DNA of 37,066 bases from Pseudomonadota bacterium. Its GTDB lineage: Bacteria > Pseudomonadota > Gammaproteobacteria > Acidiferrobacterales > Acidiferrobacteraceae. This document shows, in pieces, positions 7,624 through 17,648 of this stretch (position 1 is the first letter of the stretch; each line of letters opens with the position of its first letter). The notes under the pieces were generated by a model. It made no database searches. It saw only the letters and a program-made list of their open reading frames with translations, and was not told the origin of the DNA. The stretch lies in NCBI GenBank assembly GCA_021785035.1, contig JAJYGP010000041.1, forward strand, positions 1 to 37,066, written 5' to 3'. The translations under genes and the position numbers were made by a program.

Positions 7624-8628
7624 TTACCGATCCAGGCTCTCGCCCGGAATCTTGTTCCTAAGCGAGGCTGGCGGCCAATTTTCCAATTTCATCTCCAAGC
7701 TGAGCTCATGGGAAGCGAGCACATCCTTGATTTCTGTCAGCGACTTCTTACCAAGATTTGGCGTCTTCAAAAGTTCCATCTCGCTTTTTTGCACGAGATC
7801 GCCGATATAAAAAATATTCTCCGCCTTCAAGCAATTCGCCGACCGCACCGTCAATTCCAGGTCGTCCACGGGCCGCAACAGGATCGGATTCACATCCGGC
7901 TCCTCCTCAACGTGGATCTCGCTCCCCTTGCTCTCGAGATCGACGAATACCGCCATCTGATCGCGCAAAATATTTGCGGCGCGGCGCACGGCGGCCTCAG
8001 GATCAATTGCACCGTTGGTTTCGATATCCAACACAAGCTTATCAAGATCAGTGCGCTGCTCTACGCGAGCGTTTTCAACGGTATAGGACACCCGCCGAAT
8101 CGGACCAAACGACGCATCGAGTTGCATGCTGCCCAAGGCCCGCTCCTCGTTGACGGCCCGGGCGGGAACCGCCTCGTAGCCGCGACCCGCGGTGACCGTA
8201 AGCTCCATCTTGAAAGGCACGGCCTTCGTCAAGGTGGCTATCAGGTGTCCGGGGTTCACGATCTCCACGTTCTGATCCACGCGCACATCGGCAGCCGTTA
8301 CGACGCCGGGGCCCATGGCCTCCACCATGAGGCGGACCTCACCGCGGCCCTCCATTCTCATGGCCAGGCCCTTCAGGTTCAGCAGGATGTCGATCACATC
8401 CTCCTGCACCCCTTCAATCGTGGAATACTCGTGCAAAACGCCTTCGATACGTGCCTCGGTCACGGCGCAGCCGGGCATGGAGGACAACAGAATCCGGCGT
8501 AAGGCGTTACCTAAGGTATGACCAAACCCGCGCTCTAAAGGCTCTAGGGTGATACGGGCGTGCGTAGGACCGAGCGTCTGGACACCAACGCTGCGAGGCT
8601 TAAGAAATTCCGCTGCCGAACTCTGCAT
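7624..8628 (-). CDS. rpoA: RNA polymerase subunit alpha
   Basis: Alpha forms the dimer scaffold for RNA polymerase assembly and contacts UP elements and activators. The 334-residue product has the N-terminal dimerisation domain (about residues 1-235, including [20 protein letters not shown] near residue 30) and a C-terminal domain from about 250 ([20 protein letters not shown], then [14 protein letters not shown]). Length fits the family (about 330). A GAGGGATAAT sequence directly precedes the ATG. It lies between rpsD and rplQ, the standard proteobacterial alpha operon order. Confidence 0.98.
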   Translation of the reverse strand: MQSSAAEFLKPRSVGVQTLGPTHARITLEPLERGFGHTLGNALRRILLSSMPGCAVTEARIEGVLHEYSTIEGVQEDVIDILLNLKGLAMRMEGRGEVRLMVEAMGPGVVTAADVRVDQNVEIVNPGHLIATLTKAVPFKMELTVTAGRGYEAVPARAVNEERALGSMQLDASFGPIRRVSYTVENARVEQRTDLDKLVLDIETNGAIDPEAAVRRAANILRDQMAVFVDLESKGSEIHVEEEPDVNPILLRPVDDLELTVRSANCLKAENIFYIGDLVQKSEMELLKTPNLGKKSLTEIKDVLASHELSLEMKLENWPPASLRNKIPGESLDR

Positions 8629-8648
8629 ATTATCCCTCTATGGCCACG

Positions 8649-9275
8649 TTATTTCGAGTACAAGGCAATAACGAGCTGCTCATTGATTTCACTAGGCAGA
8701 TCCCGGCGCTCCGGAACGGCCTTGAACGTGCCCTTCATGGCCTTGATATCCACATCAACCCACTCCGGAAACCCACGCTGCTCCGCCGCCTCAAGCGCGG
8801 CCTTGACCCGCAGTTGCTCTTTCGAGCCGGACGCCAGTTCAACCACATCCTGCGCCGACAGCTGATAGGCGGGGATGTTGACGCGCTTCCCGTTTACCAA
8901 CACCGCATTATGGCGCACAAGCTGCCGGGCCTCCGACCGCGATGCCCCGAAACCCATCCGGTGCACCACGTTATCTAAGCGGCATTCCAGCAGCTTCAAC
9001 AAATTCTCGCCCGTCGAGCCGTGCCGCCGATCGGCTTCCGCATAATAGTTTGCGAACTGCGCCTCAAGGACGCCATAGATGCGGCGCATCTTTTGCTTTT
9101 CGCGCAGCTGCGTGCCGTAATCCGACAAGCGACTGCGTCTTTGCCCGTGTTGCCCGGGCACGTAGGTCCGCTTGGACACCGGACACTTGTCGGTAAAACA
9201 CTTCTCGCCCTTCAGAAAGAGCTTACCGCCCTCGCGCCGACATTGGCGGCATTTTGCATCGGTATACCGGGCCAT
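8649..9275 (-). CDS. rpsD: 30S ribosomal protein S4 with a four-cysteine zinc motif
   Basis: S4 nucleates 30S assembly on 16S rRNA and in E. coli represses the alpha operon. The 208-residue product has the S4 fold with its RNA-binding S4 domain near residues 98-160 ([20 protein letters not shown]). Its N-terminus carries C9, C12, C26 and C31, the spacing of the zinc-binding form known from Thermus S4. E. coli S4 lacks these cysteines. The rest ([20 protein letters not shown]) is typical for Proteobacteria. Ribosome binding site GGAGAGAG; 20 bases upstream of rpoA and 15 after rpsK. Confidence 0.98.
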   Translation of the reverse strand: MARYTDAKCRQCRREGGKLFLKGEKCFTDKCPVSKRTYVPGQHGQRRSRLSDYGTQLREKQKMRRIYGVLEAQFANYYAEADRRHGSTGENLLKLLECRLDNVVHRMGFGASRSEARQLVRHNAVLVNGKRVNIPAYQLSAQDVVELASGSKEQLRVKAALEAAEQRGFPEWVDVDIKAMKGTFKAVPERRDLPSEINEQLVIALYSK

Positions 9276-9290
9276 CTCTCTCTCCGTCAG

Positions 9291-9689
9291 CTATACGCGC
9301 CGGCGCTTCGCCGGACGACAACCATTGTGGGGTATGGGGGTCACATCTATGATGTTGCTTATCTCAAAACCGGCCGCATGCAGGGCTCGCACCGCGGAAT
9401 CGCGCCCGGGCCCCGGCCCTTTTACGCGAATCTCAAGCGCCTTGACCCCGAACTCCTGGGCGGCGCGCCCCGCCTTATCCGAGGCCACCTGGGCCGCAAA
9501 AGGTGTACTTTTGCGTGAGCCCCTAAACCCCGCTCCGCCGGCGGTCGCCCAGGACAAAACATTACCCTGGCGATCCGTGATCGTAATCACCGTATTGTTG
9601 AACGATGCCTGGATATGCGCAACGCCCTCCGCGACATTCTTCTTGACGCGCTTTTTGACCTTGCTGGTGGCGGGTGTGTTAGTGGCCAT
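9291..9689 (-). CDS. rpsK: 30S ribosomal protein S11
   Basis: S11 lies in the 30S platform and helps form the mRNA exit channel. The 132-residue product has a Lys/Thr-rich N-terminus ([20 protein letters not shown]) slightly different from E. coli, then the conserved core [20 protein letters not shown] and the C-terminal [11 protein letters not shown]. The ATG is preceded by AAGGACATGT. It sits between rpsM and rpsD in the alpha operon with gaps of 15-16 bases. Confidence 0.98.
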   Translation of the reverse strand: MATNTPATSKVKKRVKKNVAEGVAHIQASFNNTVITITDRQGNVLSWATAGGAGFRGSRKSTPFAAQVASDKAGRAAQEFGVKALEIRVKGPGPGRDSAVRALHAAGFEISNIIDVTPIPHNGCRPAKRRRV

Positions 9690-9705
9690 ACATGTCCTTC
9701 ATCAT

Positions 9706-10062
9706 TTACTTCCTTATGCCCTTGCGCGGTCCCTTACGAGTCCGGGCGTTTGTCTTCGTCCTCTGGCCCCGTACGGGAAGCCCCCGCCGATGACGCATCC
9801 CGCGGTAGCTCCCGATATCCATGAGACGCTTGATGTTCATCGAGACGGTTCGACGCAAGTCGCCTTCTACGACATGCTTGCCGACCTCGACGCGGATCTT
9901 TTCGACCTCAGCGTCCGTCAGGTCCTTCACCTTGGCGGTGGTCGCAACGCCAGCCGCACCGCATATCTGCCGCGACCGCTGCCGACCAATGCCGAAGATG
10001 GACGTAAGCCCAATCTCAACATGCTTATGATTGGGAATGTTGATGCCTGCAATACGGGCCAT
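9706..10062 (-). CDS. rpsM: 30S ribosomal protein S13
   Basis: S13 is in the 30S head and contacts P-site tRNA and the 50S subunit. The 118-residue product starts [20 protein letters not shown] and ends with the basic tail [18 protein letters not shown], both diagnostic. The ribosome binding site GGAGATAAGG is strong. It is the first gene of the alpha group, and the 76-base gap to rpmJ is one of the larger ones in this cluster. In E. coli the S4-responsive leader lies before rpsM; I could not confirm a pseudoknot here. Confidence 0.98.
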   Translation of the reverse strand: MARIAGINIPNHKHVEIGLTSIFGIGRQRSRQICGAAGVATTAKVKDLTDAEVEKIRVEVGKHVVEGDLRRTVSMNIKRLMDIGSYRGMRHRRGLPVRGQRTKTNARTRKGPRKGIRK

Positions 10063-10138
10063 CGTACCTTATCTCCTAAACGCCTCTTCACTACCGAAAA
10101 GCGCGCAAGCCTAGCCTAGAACTGCGTTGAGATCAAGC

Positions 10139-10252
10139 TTAGCCCTGGCGCTGCTTATGCCGGGCCTCGCTACACACGATCCGCACCACACCCTTCCGTC
10201 GTACGATCTTGCAATTGCGACACAATTTTTTCACTGATGCCCTGACTTTCAT
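10139..10252 (-). CDS. rpmJ: 50S ribosomal protein L36, zinc-binding form
   Basis: L36 is the smallest 50S protein. This 37-codon gene reads [20 protein letters not shown] and onwards to a C-terminal ARHKQRQG. C11, C14, C27 and H32 form the zinc-ribbon set of the C+ type of L36. Its ATG is eight bases after the secY stop, with AGGGA between them as ribosome binding site. Its place between secY and rpsM is the standard end of the spc group. Confidence 0.97.
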   Translation of the reverse strand: MKVRASVKKLCRNCKIVRRKGVVRIVCSEARHKQRQG

Positions 10253-10260
10253 GGTTCCCT

Positions 10261-11622
10261 CTACTTAGGTAGGCCACTCATCCCACCGGTGAGATTTGCC
10301 TTCTTCAACAGACTTTCGTACTGATGTGACATCAAATGGGCCTGAATCTGCGCCATGAAATCCATGCTCACCACAACGATAATGAGCAACGATGTTCCCC
10401 CGAAATAGAACGGAACGTTCCACTTCAGGATCAAAAATTCCGGTAACAACGACACCAAAGTGATGTAAATGCCACCCGACAGGGTGAGCCGCGACATGAC
10501 ATCATCGATATAACGTCGGGTCTGTTCCCCCGGCCTGATCCCCGGGATAAAGGCCCCGGACTTCTTCAGATTGTCGGCCGTGTCCTTCGGATCCATGATC
10601 ATGGCGGTATAAAAGAACGAGAAAAACATCACTGCCGCCGTAAACACGATCAAATATACCGGCTGTCCAGGTGCCAGCGCCCCCGAGACGTCCTGCAACC
10701 AACCCATACCCTTGGCCTGCCCAAACCAGTTAGCCGCCATGGTCGGGAACAAGATAATACTCGACGCAAAGATCGGCGGTATCACGCCCGCGGTATTCAC
10801 CTTCAGCGGTAAATGGCTGGTTTGCCCGCCGAACACCTTGCGCCCTTGCTGACGCTTGGCATAGGTTACGGTGACGCGCCGTTGCCCACGCTCCACAAAC
10901 ACCACAAAGGCCGTGACCCCTAAGGCCACCACAAATAAGAGCAGCACGAACAAGGGCTGGAACGAACCATTGCTGGCAAGCTCCAAAGTGCTCCCGATGG
11001 CCTGGGGCAAACCGGCCACGATCCCGGCAAAGATGATCATCGATATGCCGTTACCGATCCCGCGCTCCGTGATCTGCTCGCCCAGCCACATCAAAAACAT
11101 CGTGCCGGCAACCAGCGTAATCATGGTAAAAAGCTCAAACCCAATCCCGGGGTTGATGACGATTGGCACGCCGCCTGCAGTCTGGTGCTCGATAGCAATC
11201 GATATCCCCAAGCCCTGGAACGCCGCCAACATGACCGTGCCGTAGCGGGTATATTGGGTCAGCTTCCGACGGCCCGCCTCGCCGCCGTCCTTACGTAACT
11301 CGTCTAGCTTCGGTATGACCGGCGCCAACAGCTGAATCACGATCGACGCCGAGATATACGGCATGATCCCTAGGGCAAACACCGACAAGCGCTGCAAAGC
11401 GCCGCCCGAGAACATATTGAAAAGCCCGATGATCGACCCGCTGGCGCGCTGGAAAAGCGATGCCAAAGCAGTGGCGTTGATGCCGGGAACCGGGATATGG
11501 GTCCCGACCCGAAACACCACAAGCGCGCCCAGCAGGAAAAAGATCCTCTGCTTGAGATCGCTCAAGCGCCCCATCATACCCGGCGTCAGAGACGGCCGCG
11601 CTTTGGCATCCTTAGCCGCCAT
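10261..11622 (-). CDS. secY: Preprotein translocase subunit SecY
   Basis: SecY is the pore subunit of the SecYEG channel in the inner membrane. The 453-residue product has about ten hydrophobic segments and family landmarks: [14 protein letters not shown] near residue 41 (periplasmic plug region), the cytoplasmic loop with [11 protein letters not shown], and the [15 protein letters not shown] helix near residue 395. Its ATG overlaps the rplO stop by one base (TAATG), which suggests translational coupling. Its partner secE is encoded at the other end of the cluster. Confidence 0.98.
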   Translation of the reverse strand: MAAKDAKARPSLTPGMMGRLSDLKQRIFFLLGALVVFRVGTHIPVPGINATALASLFQRASGSIIGLFNMFSGGALQRLSVFALGIMPYISASIVIQLLAPVIPKLDELRKDGGEAGRRKLTQYTRYGTVMLAAFQGLGISIAIEHQTAGGVPIVINPGIGFELFTMITLVAGTMFLMWLGEQITERGIGNGISMIIFAGIVAGLPQAIGSTLELASNGSFQPLFVLLLFVVALGVTAFVVFVERGQRRVTVTYAKRQQGRKVFGGQTSHLPLKVNTAGVIPPIFASSIILFPTMAANWFGQAKGMGWLQDVSGALAPGQPVYLIVFTAAVMFFSFFYTAMIMDPKDTADNLKKSGAFIPGIRPGEQTRRYIDDVMSRLTLSGGIYITLVSLLPEFLILKWNVPFYFGGTSLLIIVVVSMDFMAQIQAHLMSHQYESLLKKANLTGGMSGLPK

Positions 11623-12053
11623 TAGTCCTCAACACGACCGCCGGCTGCTTCGATCGCGGCACGCGCGCCCTTGGTCACCGCTATGCCTCGCACAGTGAGG
11701 GCCTTCGTGATCGACCCTGACAAGAACACACGCACCCGGGTAATCGCCACCCCGACCACGTTCGCGGCCTTCAAGGCCGCGAGATCCACCGTGCCATCCA
11801 GGGCGCCCAGCTCGCTCAAGCGCAGTGCATGGGTCTCGGCGGCCATCGCCGACGTAAAGCCAAACTTTGGTAGACGCCGCTGCAAGGGCATCTGTCCGCC
11901 CTCGAACCCAAGCTTATGGTAGCCGCCGGCCCGCGCGCGCTGCCCCTTGTGTCCACGGCCGCAGGTCTTACCAAGACCGGACCCTCCACCCCGCCCGACC
12001 CGACGCGGGGCCGTCCGGCCGGGGGCCGGCTTCATGGTATTCAGGCGCATCAT
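11622..12053 (-). CDS. rplO: 50S ribosomal protein L15
   Basis: L15 is a late-assembly 50S protein with an extended Gly/Arg-rich N-terminus. The 143-residue product contains [38 protein letters not shown], and the C-terminal [14 protein letters not shown] signature. Two adjacent ATG codons (12053 and 12050) are possible; homologues start MRLNT, so the second is equally plausible. The first shares an ATGA overlap with the rpmD stop. Downstream secY overlaps by one base. Confidence 0.97.
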   Translation of the reverse strand: MMRLNTMKPAPGRTAPRRVGRGGGSGLGKTCGRGHKGQRARAGGYHKLGFEGGQMPLQRRLPKFGFTSAMAAETHALRLSELGALDGTVDLAALKAANVVGVAITRVRVFLSGSITKALTVRGIAVTKGARAAIEAAGGRVED

Positions 12054-12256
12054 GACACTTCCTCACACTTGACCATGAAGGATACCCGCTCCACCATGCC
12101 GCGCGTGGCCGGGCTATCCTCGACCATGACCGTATGGTGCATCCGCCGCAGCCCAAGCCCCCGTACGCACGCCTGATGGCGGGCGCCCGTCCCGAACATG
12201 CTCCGGACCAGGGTGACTTTCAACTGCTTCTTTGCCGCTGCCTGCTTCTTTGCCAT
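12050..12256 (-). CDS. rpmD: 50S ribosomal protein L30
   Basis: L30 is a small 50S protein absent from some bacterial groups. The 68-residue product has an extra Ala/Lys N-terminus ([11 protein letters not shown]) before the usual start of the fold at [20 protein letters not shown]; the rest ([20 protein letters not shown]) matches the family. Most bacterial L30s are about 60 residues. The GGAGAG ribosome binding site is directly upstream of this ATG and supports the longer start. It overlaps rplO by four bases. Confidence 0.95.
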   Translation of the reverse strand: MAKKQAAAKKQLKVTLVRSMFGTGARHQACVRGLGLRRMHHTVMVEDSPATRGMVERVSFMVKCEEVS

Positions 12257-12264
12257 GTTCTCTC

Positions 12265-12777
12265 CTAGCCGCCCGTGATCTCTTCCACGGTCTTACCGCG
12301 CTTGGCGGCGATCTCGGCTGGGCTGCTGATCTCCAACAGGGCCTTAAGCGTAGCCCGCACGACATTGATCGGGTTCGTTGAACCGAGACACTTCGCTAAC
12401 ACATTGCGTATGCCGACCACCTCAAAAAGCGCACGCATAGCACCGCCGGCGATAATGCCCGTACCTTCCGAGGCCGGTCGCATCACGACCTTTGATGCAC
12501 CATGGTTCGCGGTCATGGCGTAATGGAGGGTCCCATTCTTCAAATGGACTCGCACCATGTTCCGACGCGCATCGTCCATCGCCTTTTGGACCGCTACCGG
12601 GACCTCACGGGCCTTACCCTGCCCTATGCCCACGCGACCATCGCCATCACCCACCACCGTCAGCGCGGCAAAACCGAATTGGCGTCCGCCTTTGACAACC
12701 TTCGCCACACGATTGATGCTGATAAGCTTTTCTTGGAGGTTATCGCTATAACCTTCTGAATCGGATCCGCCTGCCAC
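12265..12777 (-). CDS. rpsE: 30S ribosomal protein S5
   Basis: S5 lies at the 30S mRNA entry and affects decoding fidelity. The 170-residue product shows the N-terminal double-stranded RNA-binding-like domain ([19 protein letters not shown], then [20 protein letters not shown]) and the C-terminal domain with [20 protein letters not shown]. It begins with GTG, preceded by a strong GGAGG. The N-terminal residues before the domain ([12 protein letters not shown]) differ from E. coli but this end is variable. Nine bases separate it from rplR. Confidence 0.97.
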   Translation of the reverse strand: MAGGSDSEGYSDNLQEKLISINRVAKVVKGGRQFGFAALTVVGDGDGRVGIGQGKAREVPVAVQKAMDDARRNMVRVHLKNGTLHYAMTANHGASKVVMRPASEGTGIIAGGAMRALFEVVGIRNVLAKCLGSTNPINVVRATLKALLEISSPAEIAAKRGKTVEEITGG

Positions 12778-12786
12778 TTTGCCTCC

Positions 12787-13140
12787 TTAAAACTCCAGCC
12801 CGCCTGCACGCGCCGCGTCTGCCAGCGCCTTAATGCGCCCATGATAGCGAAACCCCGACCTATCAAACGCGACCTTCACGACCCCTGCGGCCTTGGCCTT
12901 CTCCGCGATTCTCTGTCCGATGAGCTCGGCCGCCTTGACGTTCCCGCCGCTCGCCAAGTCCTTACGGACCTCGGCCTCAACGGTGGATGCGCTTGCGATT
13001 ACCCGACTATCGGGCCCGATGATTTGGGCATAGGTGTGCCGTGGCGTCCTATGGACGCACAACCTCTGGATCCCCAGATCACCGATCCGTTTCCGGATAC
13101 GGAATGCACGCCGTTTCCGTGATGCCACCTTATCTTTCAT
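12787..13140 (-). CDS. rplR: 50S ribosomal protein L18
   Basis: L18 binds 5S rRNA with L5 and L25 in the central protuberance. The 117-residue product has the basic N-terminus [20 protein letters not shown], the conserved [15 protein letters not shown] strand and the C-terminal [20 protein letters not shown]. Ribosome binding site AAGGCG; ATG start. It is nine bases from both rplF and rpsE in the spc group. Confidence 0.98.
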   Translation of the reverse strand: MKDKVASRKRRAFRIRKRIGDLGIQRLCVHRTPRHTYAQIIGPDSRVIASASTVEAEVRKDLASGGNVKAAELIGQRIAEKAKAAGVVKVAFDRSGFRYHGRIKALADAARAGGLEF

Positions 13141-13149
13141 ATGGTCGCC

Positions 13150-13683
13150 TTACTTCTTCTTCGCTTCTTTCTTCGCTACCTTTTCATCGCTATAACGCAC
13201 ACCCTTGCCTTTATAAGGCTCGGGTGGCCTGTATGAGCGAATCTCGGCAGCCACCTGGCCGACGCGCTGCTTGTCGGCCCCTTTGATAATGATTTCAGTC
13301 TGAGTAGGGGTCTCGATCGTAATTCCCACCGGGATCGGGTAGACCACGGGGTGGGAGAAACCCAACGTCAGGCTAAGGTTGCGGCCCTGGACAGCGGCGC
13401 GGTAACCCACCCCGATAATCGTTAGACGCCGTTCAAAGCCACGGGTTACGCCCGTCACCATATTCTGTACCAGGGCCCGCGTGGTCCCGGCCAAGGCATC
13501 GGCAAACGTGCTTTGATCCGAGGGAGCAAAGCGCATGGCCGACCCGTCCTGCTCGACGCCCACCAAGGGGTGGACGCTGTGCGTCAACTCGCCCTTCGGC
13601 CCCTTGACGACGAGATTGGCCCCGCTCCGGGTACAGGCGACCCCGGATGGCAAGCTCACTGGATTTTTTGCAACTCGTGACAT
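13150..13683 (-). CDS. rplF: 50S ribosomal protein L6
   Basis: L6 lies near the GTPase-associated centre where EF-Tu and EF-G bind. The 177-residue product, equal to the usual length, starts [15 protein letters not shown] and carries the C-terminal signature [14 protein letters not shown], ending in a lysine-rich tail (KKEAKKK). Ribosome binding site AGGAG before ATG. Neighbours rpsH and rplR are ten and nine bases away. Confidence 0.98.
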   Translation of the reverse strand: MSRVAKNPVSLPSGVACTRSGANLVVKGPKGELTHSVHPLVGVEQDGSAMRFAPSDQSTFADALAGTTRALVQNMVTGVTRGFERRLTIIGVGYRAAVQGRNLSLTLGFSHPVVYPIPVGITIETPTQTEIIIKGADKQRVGQVAAEIRSYRPPEPYKGKGVRYSDEKVAKKEAKKK

Positions 13684-13693
13684 GCCCTGCTCC

Positions 13694-14083
13694 TTAAACG
13701 ATCACGCACACGATCTCGCCACCCAAACCCGCTTGGCGCGCAGATCGGTCAGTCATCATGCCCTTAGAGGTCGATATGATCGCAACCCCCAAACCGCCTT
13801 CGACAGACGGCAGGGCATCGTGCCCGCGGTACACGCGGCGACCGCCGCGGCTCACGCGGTCAATCCGCGCTATTACTGGCCGGCCCGCGTAGTACTTAAG
13901 GTCGATCTCGAGTTCCGGCTTCACGCCCGGGATGACACGAAAATCCGCGACATAGCCCTCGTCCTTCAATATCTTCGCCAGTGCCCGCTTTGGCTTCGAA
14001 GCGGCCATTTTGACCGTGACTTTCTCGGCACTCTGTGCGTTGCGGATCCGCGTTAACATGTCCGCAATGGGATCGGTCATCAT
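13694..14083 (-). CDS. rpsH: 30S ribosomal protein S8
   Basis: S8 binds the central domain of 16S rRNA and in E. coli represses the spc operon by binding near rplX-rplE. The 129-residue product contains [14 protein letters not shown] at the start and the [21 protein letters not shown]-terminal signature. Two consecutive ATG codons (14083 and 14080) can serve as start; AGGTGGTG lies just upstream and does not decide between them. Confidence 0.98.
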   Translation of the reverse strand: MMTDPIADMLTRIRNAQSAEKVTVKMAASKPKRALAKILKDEGYVADFRVIPGVKPELEIDLKYYAGRPVIARIDRVSRGGRRVYRGHDALPSVEGGLGVAIISTSKGMMTDRSARQAGLGGEIVCVIV

Positions 14084-14094
14084 ATCTGCACCAC

Positions 14095-14400
14095 CTACCA
14101 GCTTGCCTTCACGACACCAGGGACTTCGCCACGCATCATCATTTCGCGTAACTTATTCCGCCCTAAACCAAATTTCCGATAATACCCTCGCGAGCGACCG
14201 GTCATATAACACCGGTTGCGGACCCGGACCGAGCACGCGTTACGCGGCTGCTTTGCGAGCGCTGCGAACGCCTGTTGGCGCTCCTCTTCCGGCAACCGCA
14301 TGTTCACGGAAGCTGCTTTGAGCTCCGCGCGCCGCTGGGCGTATTTTGCCACCAGTGCGATCCGCTGCTGATTCCGCAATATCTTCGACTTCTTCGCCAT
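14095..14400 (-). CDS. rpsN: 30S ribosomal protein S14, zinc-free long form
   Basis: S14 lies in the 30S head near the A site. The 101-residue product lacks the paired CxxC motifs of the short zinc form and is the long type usual in Proteobacteria. Diagnostic parts are the basic N-terminus, [20 protein letters not shown] and the C-terminus [12 protein letters not shown]. Ribosome binding site AGGGG; ATG start, between rplE and rpsH. Confidence 0.98.
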   Translation of the reverse strand: MAKKSKILRNQQRIALVAKYAQRRAELKAASVNMRLPEEERQQAFAALAKQPRNACSVRVRNRCYMTGRSRGYYRKFGLGRNKLREMMMRGEVPGVVKASW

Positions 14401-14409
14401 ACCTGCCCC

Positions 14410-14952
14410 TTAAGTCCGAATCGGGAACTTGAAGGCCAACAGCAAGGCCGAAGCCTCTTCGTCGGTCTTTGCCGTTGTCGTAATCGTAATATCCATGCCC
14501 CGGATCGCGTCGATCTTGTCGTACTCAATTTCCGGAAAAACGATCTGTTCCTTCACGCCCATGGAGTAATTGCCCTGCCCGTCAAAGGACCGGCTCGGCA
14601 AGCCCCGGAAATCGCGAACCCGCGGAATCGCGACACTGATGAGGCGATCCAGAAAGTCATACATGCGCGTGCGACGTAGAGTGACCTTACAGCCGATCGG
14701 CCAGTCCTCACGCACCTTAAAGGCCGCGACCGACTTGCGGGCCCGCGTCACAATGGGCTTTTGGCCACTGATGGCCTGCATATCCGATACCGCGTGTTCA
14801 ATGACCTTCTTGTCCGCCAGGGCTTCGCCTACACCCATGTTGATGGTCACTTTGACAAGTCGCGGCACCTGCATGGCGTTCTTGTATTCGAACCGCTTCA
14901 TCAACTCCGGGCGAACGGTCTTCTCGTAATATTCCTGCAGCCTGCTAGTCAT
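14410..14952 (-). CDS. rplE: 50S ribosomal protein L5
   Basis: L5 binds 5S rRNA and contacts P-site tRNA and S13 across the subunit interface. The 180-residue product begins [19 protein letters not shown], contains [20 protein letters not shown] and ends with the family's C-terminal [19 protein letters not shown]. Length matches E. coli (179). Ribosome binding site AGGGGAAGG before ATG. It is nine bases after rplX. Confidence 0.98.
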   Translation of the reverse strand: MTSRLQEYYEKTVRPELMKRFEYKNAMQVPRLVKVTINMGVGEALADKKVIEHAVSDMQAISGQKPIVTRARKSVAAFKVREDWPIGCKVTLRRTRMYDFLDRLISVAIPRVRDFRGLPSRSFDGQGNYSMGVKEQIVFPEIEYDKIDAIRGMDITITTTAKTDEEASALLLAFKFPIRT

Positions 14953-14961
14953 CGCCTTCCC

Positions 14962-15279
14962 CTACGCGTCCACGACTTCGCCGCTGCGCTTAAATACGCG
15001 CACCTTGCGGCCATCATCCAGGGTCCGAAACCCAACCCGTTCGCCTCGCCCCGCGGTCTTATTAAAAAGCGCGACATTGGCCGGGGCGAGAGGCGCTTCC
15101 TGTTCCACGATCCCGCCCGTGACATTCTTCGCGGGATTCGGGCGCACATGGCGTTTCACGCGGTTGATATTCTCGACGAGTACACGGCCATCAGCCAAAA
15201 CCCGCAAGACCTGACCCCTCTTGCCCTTGTCCTTCCCGACTCGCACCACCACTTCATCGCCTTTTCGGATCTTCTGCAT
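14962..15279 (-). CDS. rplX: 50S ribosomal protein L24
   Basis: L24 initiates 50S assembly at the 5' end of 23S rRNA and lies by the exit tunnel. The 105-residue product has the KOW motif at its start (MQKIRKGDEVVVRVGKDKGK, then RGQVLRVL), the NRVKRHVRPNP segment and a C-terminal GFRTLDDGRKVRVFKRSGEV. A GGTGCG sequence precedes the ATG; spacing is seven bases from rplN and nine to rplE. Confidence 0.98.
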   Translation of the reverse strand: MQKIRKGDEVVVRVGKDKGKRGQVLRVLADGRVLVENINRVKRHVRPNPAKNVTGGIVEQEAPLAPANVALFNKTAGRGERVGFRTLDDGRKVRVFKRSGEVVDA

Positions 15280-15286
15280 GACGCAC

Positions 15287-15655
15287 CTATATTACTTCTG
15301 GGGCAAGCGAAATAATCTTCATAAACCGTTCGTTTCGCAGCTCGCGTGTCACGGGCCCGAAGATACGGGTCCCGATCGGCTGATGTTGCGGGTTCAGTAA
15401 CACCGCCGCGTTGCTGTCGAAACGGACAACCGAGCCGTCCGCCCTACGCACACCCACCTTGGTACGCACGATCACCGCGTCGTACACATCGCCTTTCTTC
15501 ACGCGCCCACGGGGCACCGCTTCCTTGATGCTGATCTTGATAATGTCGCCGATCCCGGCATAACGGCGCTTCGAACCACCCAGCACCTTTATGCATTGGA
15601 CCTTCTTGGCTCCACTGTTGTCCGCAACGGACAAAACGCTTTGCATCTGAATCAT
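15287..15655 (-). CDS. rplN: 50S ribosomal protein L14
   Basis: L14 is at the subunit interface and contacts L19 and 16S rRNA. The 122-residue product begins [20 protein letters not shown] and ends [14 protein letters not shown], with the central [13 protein letters not shown] segment; length is the family standard. Ribosome binding site GGAAGGA. The 71-base gap upstream, wider than its neighbours', coincides with the E. coli spc promoter site and holds a promoter candidate. Confidence 0.98.
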   Translation of the reverse strand: MIQMQSVLSVADNSGAKKVQCIKVLGGSKRRYAGIGDIIKISIKEAVPRGRVKKGDVYDAVIVRTKVGVRRADGSVVRFDSNAAVLLNPQHQPIGTRIFGPVTRELRNERFMKIISLAPEVI

Positions 15656-15693
15656 GGTGTTCCTTCCGTTTGGCGCGCGCTGGAAAGCCCGCC

Positions 15694-15721
15694 ATCATAA
15701 CATCGATTCCGTTACCACCAA
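15694..15721 (-). promoter_or_regulatory. Candidate spc-type promoter before rplN
   Basis: In the rpsQ-rplN gap the minus strand has TTGGTG (15716-15721) and TATGAT (15694-15699) spaced 16 bases. The -10 matches consensus at 5 of 6 positions and the -35 at 3. E. coli has its spc operon promoter in this same gap, which supports the call. Confidence 0.4.
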
Positions 15722-15726
15722 AGGCC

Positions 15727-15999
15727 TTAGACTACAGACGGCCTATCGAGCACCTTCACCAACCGCCAGGTCTTAGTCTTCGATAAGGGCCGGCATTGCT
15801 CGACCAATACCAGGTCGCCTTCGCGCCCCTCGTTGTTCTCGTCGTGGGCGTGGAGCTTCGTGCTCCGACGCACGAACTTCCCGTACACCGGGTGCGGGGT
15901 CTGGCGCTCGATCAAGACCGTGATCGTCTTATTCATCTTGCTGCTCGTGACCCGCCCAGACACGGTCCGGGCCGCCTTTACTGCACTCGCTTCGGTCAT
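15727..15999 (-). CDS. rpsQ: 30S ribosomal protein S17
   Basis: S17 is an early-binding 30S protein with an OB fold. The 90-residue product contains [40 protein letters not shown] and [14 protein letters not shown]. Its N-terminus ([13 protein letters not shown]) is slightly longer than average. The ATG overlaps the rpmC stop by four bases. It ends the S10-type group before the promoter-bearing gap to rplN. Confidence 0.98.
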   Translation of the reverse strand: MTEASAVKAARTVSGRVTSSKMNKTITVLIERQTPHPVYGKFVRRSTKLHAHDENNEGREGDLVLVEQCRPLSKTKTWRLVKVLDRPSVV

Positions 16000-16190
16000 G
16001 CCCGACTCTCCGCCTGTTTGATGATCGTCATGATCCGGGCGATATCGCGCCGCACCTTGCCAATCTCACTCGTATTGCCCAATTGACCGATTGCCTTCTG
16101 CATACGCAAGGTGAATTGGCGCTCCCGCAAGGCCTCTAACTCGTTCTTTCGATCGTCGGCCGAAGCCGCCCGCATCTCTTTTAGGTCCAT
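15996..16190 (-). CDS. rpmC: 50S ribosomal protein L29
   Basis: L29 is a small helical hairpin protein at the tunnel exit that helps dock trigger factor and SRP. The 64-residue product starts [20 protein letters not shown] and carries [20 protein letters not shown] and [11 protein letters not shown]. Ribosome binding site AGGGG before ATG. It overlaps rpsQ by four bases and follows rplP by eleven. Confidence 0.97.
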   Translation of the reverse strand: MDLKEMRAASADDRKNELEALRERQFTLRMQKAIGQLGNTSEIGKVRRDIARIMTIIKQAESRA

Positions 16191-16201
16191 GACTCAGCCC
16201 C

Positions 16202-16615
16202 TTAAAATACTTGTCGCGCGACAAACGCGGTCTGCACGGGCAGCTTGGCGGCCGCCAATTTGAACGCATCGCGAGCCACGGCCTCGGTCACGCCCTCCAT
16301 CTCATAGAGCACCTTGCCGGGCTGGACGAGAGCGACCCAGTACTCCGGGTTACCCTTACCCTTACCCATACGCACTTCCAAAGGCTTTTTCGAGATCGGC
16401 TTATCCGGGAATACCCGAATCCAGACCCGTCCGCCGCGCTTGATTGAGCGCGTCAAGGCGCGTCTGGCGGCCTCGATCTGGCGGGACGTCAGCCGCCCGC
16501 GGCCCAAAGCCTTCAGTCCAAACTCCCCGAAGCTCACTTTATTCCCGCGCGAGGCGAGCCCGCGATTCCGGCCCTTATGTTGCTTGCGAAACTTGGTTCT
16601 TTTAGGTTGCAGCAT
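16202..16615 (-). CDS. rplP: 50S ribosomal protein L16
   Basis: L16 sits near the peptidyl transferase centre and A-site tRNA elbow. The 137-residue product begins [20 protein letters not shown], has [20 protein letters not shown] and the hydroxylation-site region of the family ([14 protein letters not shown]). The 12-base gap to rpsC has no clear Shine-Dalgarno sequence, unlike its neighbours, so translation may depend on coupling to rpsC. Confidence 0.98.
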   Translation of the reverse strand: MLQPKRTKFRKQHKGRNRGLASRGNKVSFGEFGLKALGRGRLTSRQIEAARRALTRSIKRGGRVWIRVFPDKPISKKPLEVRMGKGKGNPEYWVALVQPGKVLYEMEGVTEAVARDAFKLAAAKLPVQTAFVARQVF

Positions 16616-16627
16616 TTCGTATTGGAA

Positions 16628-17305
16628 TTAGGCTGTCGCCTTCTTCCCCTCCGTCTCCGCATCGGCGGCGTTAAGCTGACCATAGATCTCGCCCTTGAAG
16701 ATCCACACCTTGATCCCGATGATTCCATAGGTGGTATGGGCTTCGGCGACGCCGTAATCGATATCGGCACGCAGCGTATGCAGCGGAACCCGGCCCTCGC
16801 GATACCATTCGGTGCGGGCGATCTCCGCCCCATTCAGCCGCCCGGCGCACATAATCTTGACGCCTAGGGCCCCAAGACGCATGGCGTTCGTTACCGAACG
16901 CTTCATAGCCCGGCGGAACATGATCCGCTTCTCTAACTGCTGGGCGATGTTCTCGGCGACCAAAGCCGCATCGAGTTCCGGCTTACGAATCTCTTCGACA
17001 TTGAGCTGCACCGGTACGCCCGCGAGCTTAGTCAGCTCTTGACGCATGCGCTCAATATCCTCGCCCTTCTTCCCGATCACGATCCCAGGCCGCGCCGTCC
17101 GGATCGTAATGTTGACGCTCTGGGCCGGCCGTTGAATCACGACCGAGCTCACGGCGGCATGGGCCAGCTTCACCTTCAACCAACGGCGCAGATCGACGTC
17201 AGCACGGATGTTCGCGGCATAGGCCCCGCGGTGGGCGTACCACTTCGCGGTCCAGTCCCGAACGATCCCCAGCCGCATTCCGATTGGATTGATCTTTTGA
17301 CCCAT
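16628..17305 (-). CDS. rpsC: 30S ribosomal protein S3
   Basis: S3 is at the mRNA entry pore and binds RNA through a KH domain. The protein from the ATG at 17305 has 225 residues and begins [20 protein letters not shown], the conserved S3 start. An in-frame upstream ATG at 17392 would overlap rplV deeply and add 29 unlike residues, and a GGAGG lies just before 17305, so the shorter start is chosen. The KH region contains [20 protein letters not shown]; the C-terminal [12 protein letters not shown] is also diagnostic. Only one base separates it from rplV. Confidence 0.97.
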   Translation of the reverse strand: MGQKINPIGMRLGIVRDWTAKWYAHRGAYAANIRADVDLRRWLKVKLAHAAVSSVVIQRPAQSVNITIRTARPGIVIGKKGEDIERMRQELTKLAGVPVQLNVEEIRKPELDAALVAENIAQQLEKRIMFRRAMKRSVTNAMRLGALGVKIMCAGRLNGAEIARTEWYREGRVPLHTLRADIDYGVAEAHTTYGIIGIKVWIFKGEIYGQLNAADAETEGKKATA

Positions 17306-17306
17306 A

Positions 17307-17648
17307 TTATTTGCCTCCCTCGGACGCCACGGTGACGCTGATGTGGCTCGTGCGCTTAAGGATGCGGGCGCCACGACCCTTGGCGCGCGCATGGAACCGC
17401 TTCAGACTTGCAGCGCCGTTGATTTGGATCTCCGAGACCTTCAATTCGTCGACGTCCGCGCCGTTGTTGTTCTCAGCATTCGCGATCGCCGACTCCAGGA
17501 CCTTTTTGACGATCCGGGCCGCCTTCTTCGGGCTAAACTCGAGCACCTCAAGCGCCCGACCGACCGGCAATCCGCGCACCAGATCCGCCACGAGCCGTCC
17601 CTTCTGGGCGGACACGTGCACGTTCTTCAAAATCGCCTTGGTTTCCAT
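17307..17648 (-). CDS. rplV: 50S ribosomal protein L22
   Basis: L22 has a beta-hairpin lining the exit tunnel and is a site of macrolide-resistance changes. The 113-residue product has [36 protein letters not shown] and the hairpin end [20 protein letters not shown]. Its ATG overlaps the rpsS stop by one base (TAATG), with AGGGGG upstream. rpsC follows after one base. Confidence 0.98.
   Translation of the reverse strand: METKAILKNVHVSAQKGRLVADLVRGLPVGRALEVLEFSPKKAARIVKKVLESAIANAENNNGADVDELKVSEIQINGAASLKRFHARAKGRGARILKRTSHISVTVASEGGK

Noticed and set aside
17306-17392. Longer N-terminus for S3 starting at 17392
   Set aside because: It would overlap most of the rplV 3' end and adds residues absent from S3 homologues; a good ribosome binding site supports 17305.
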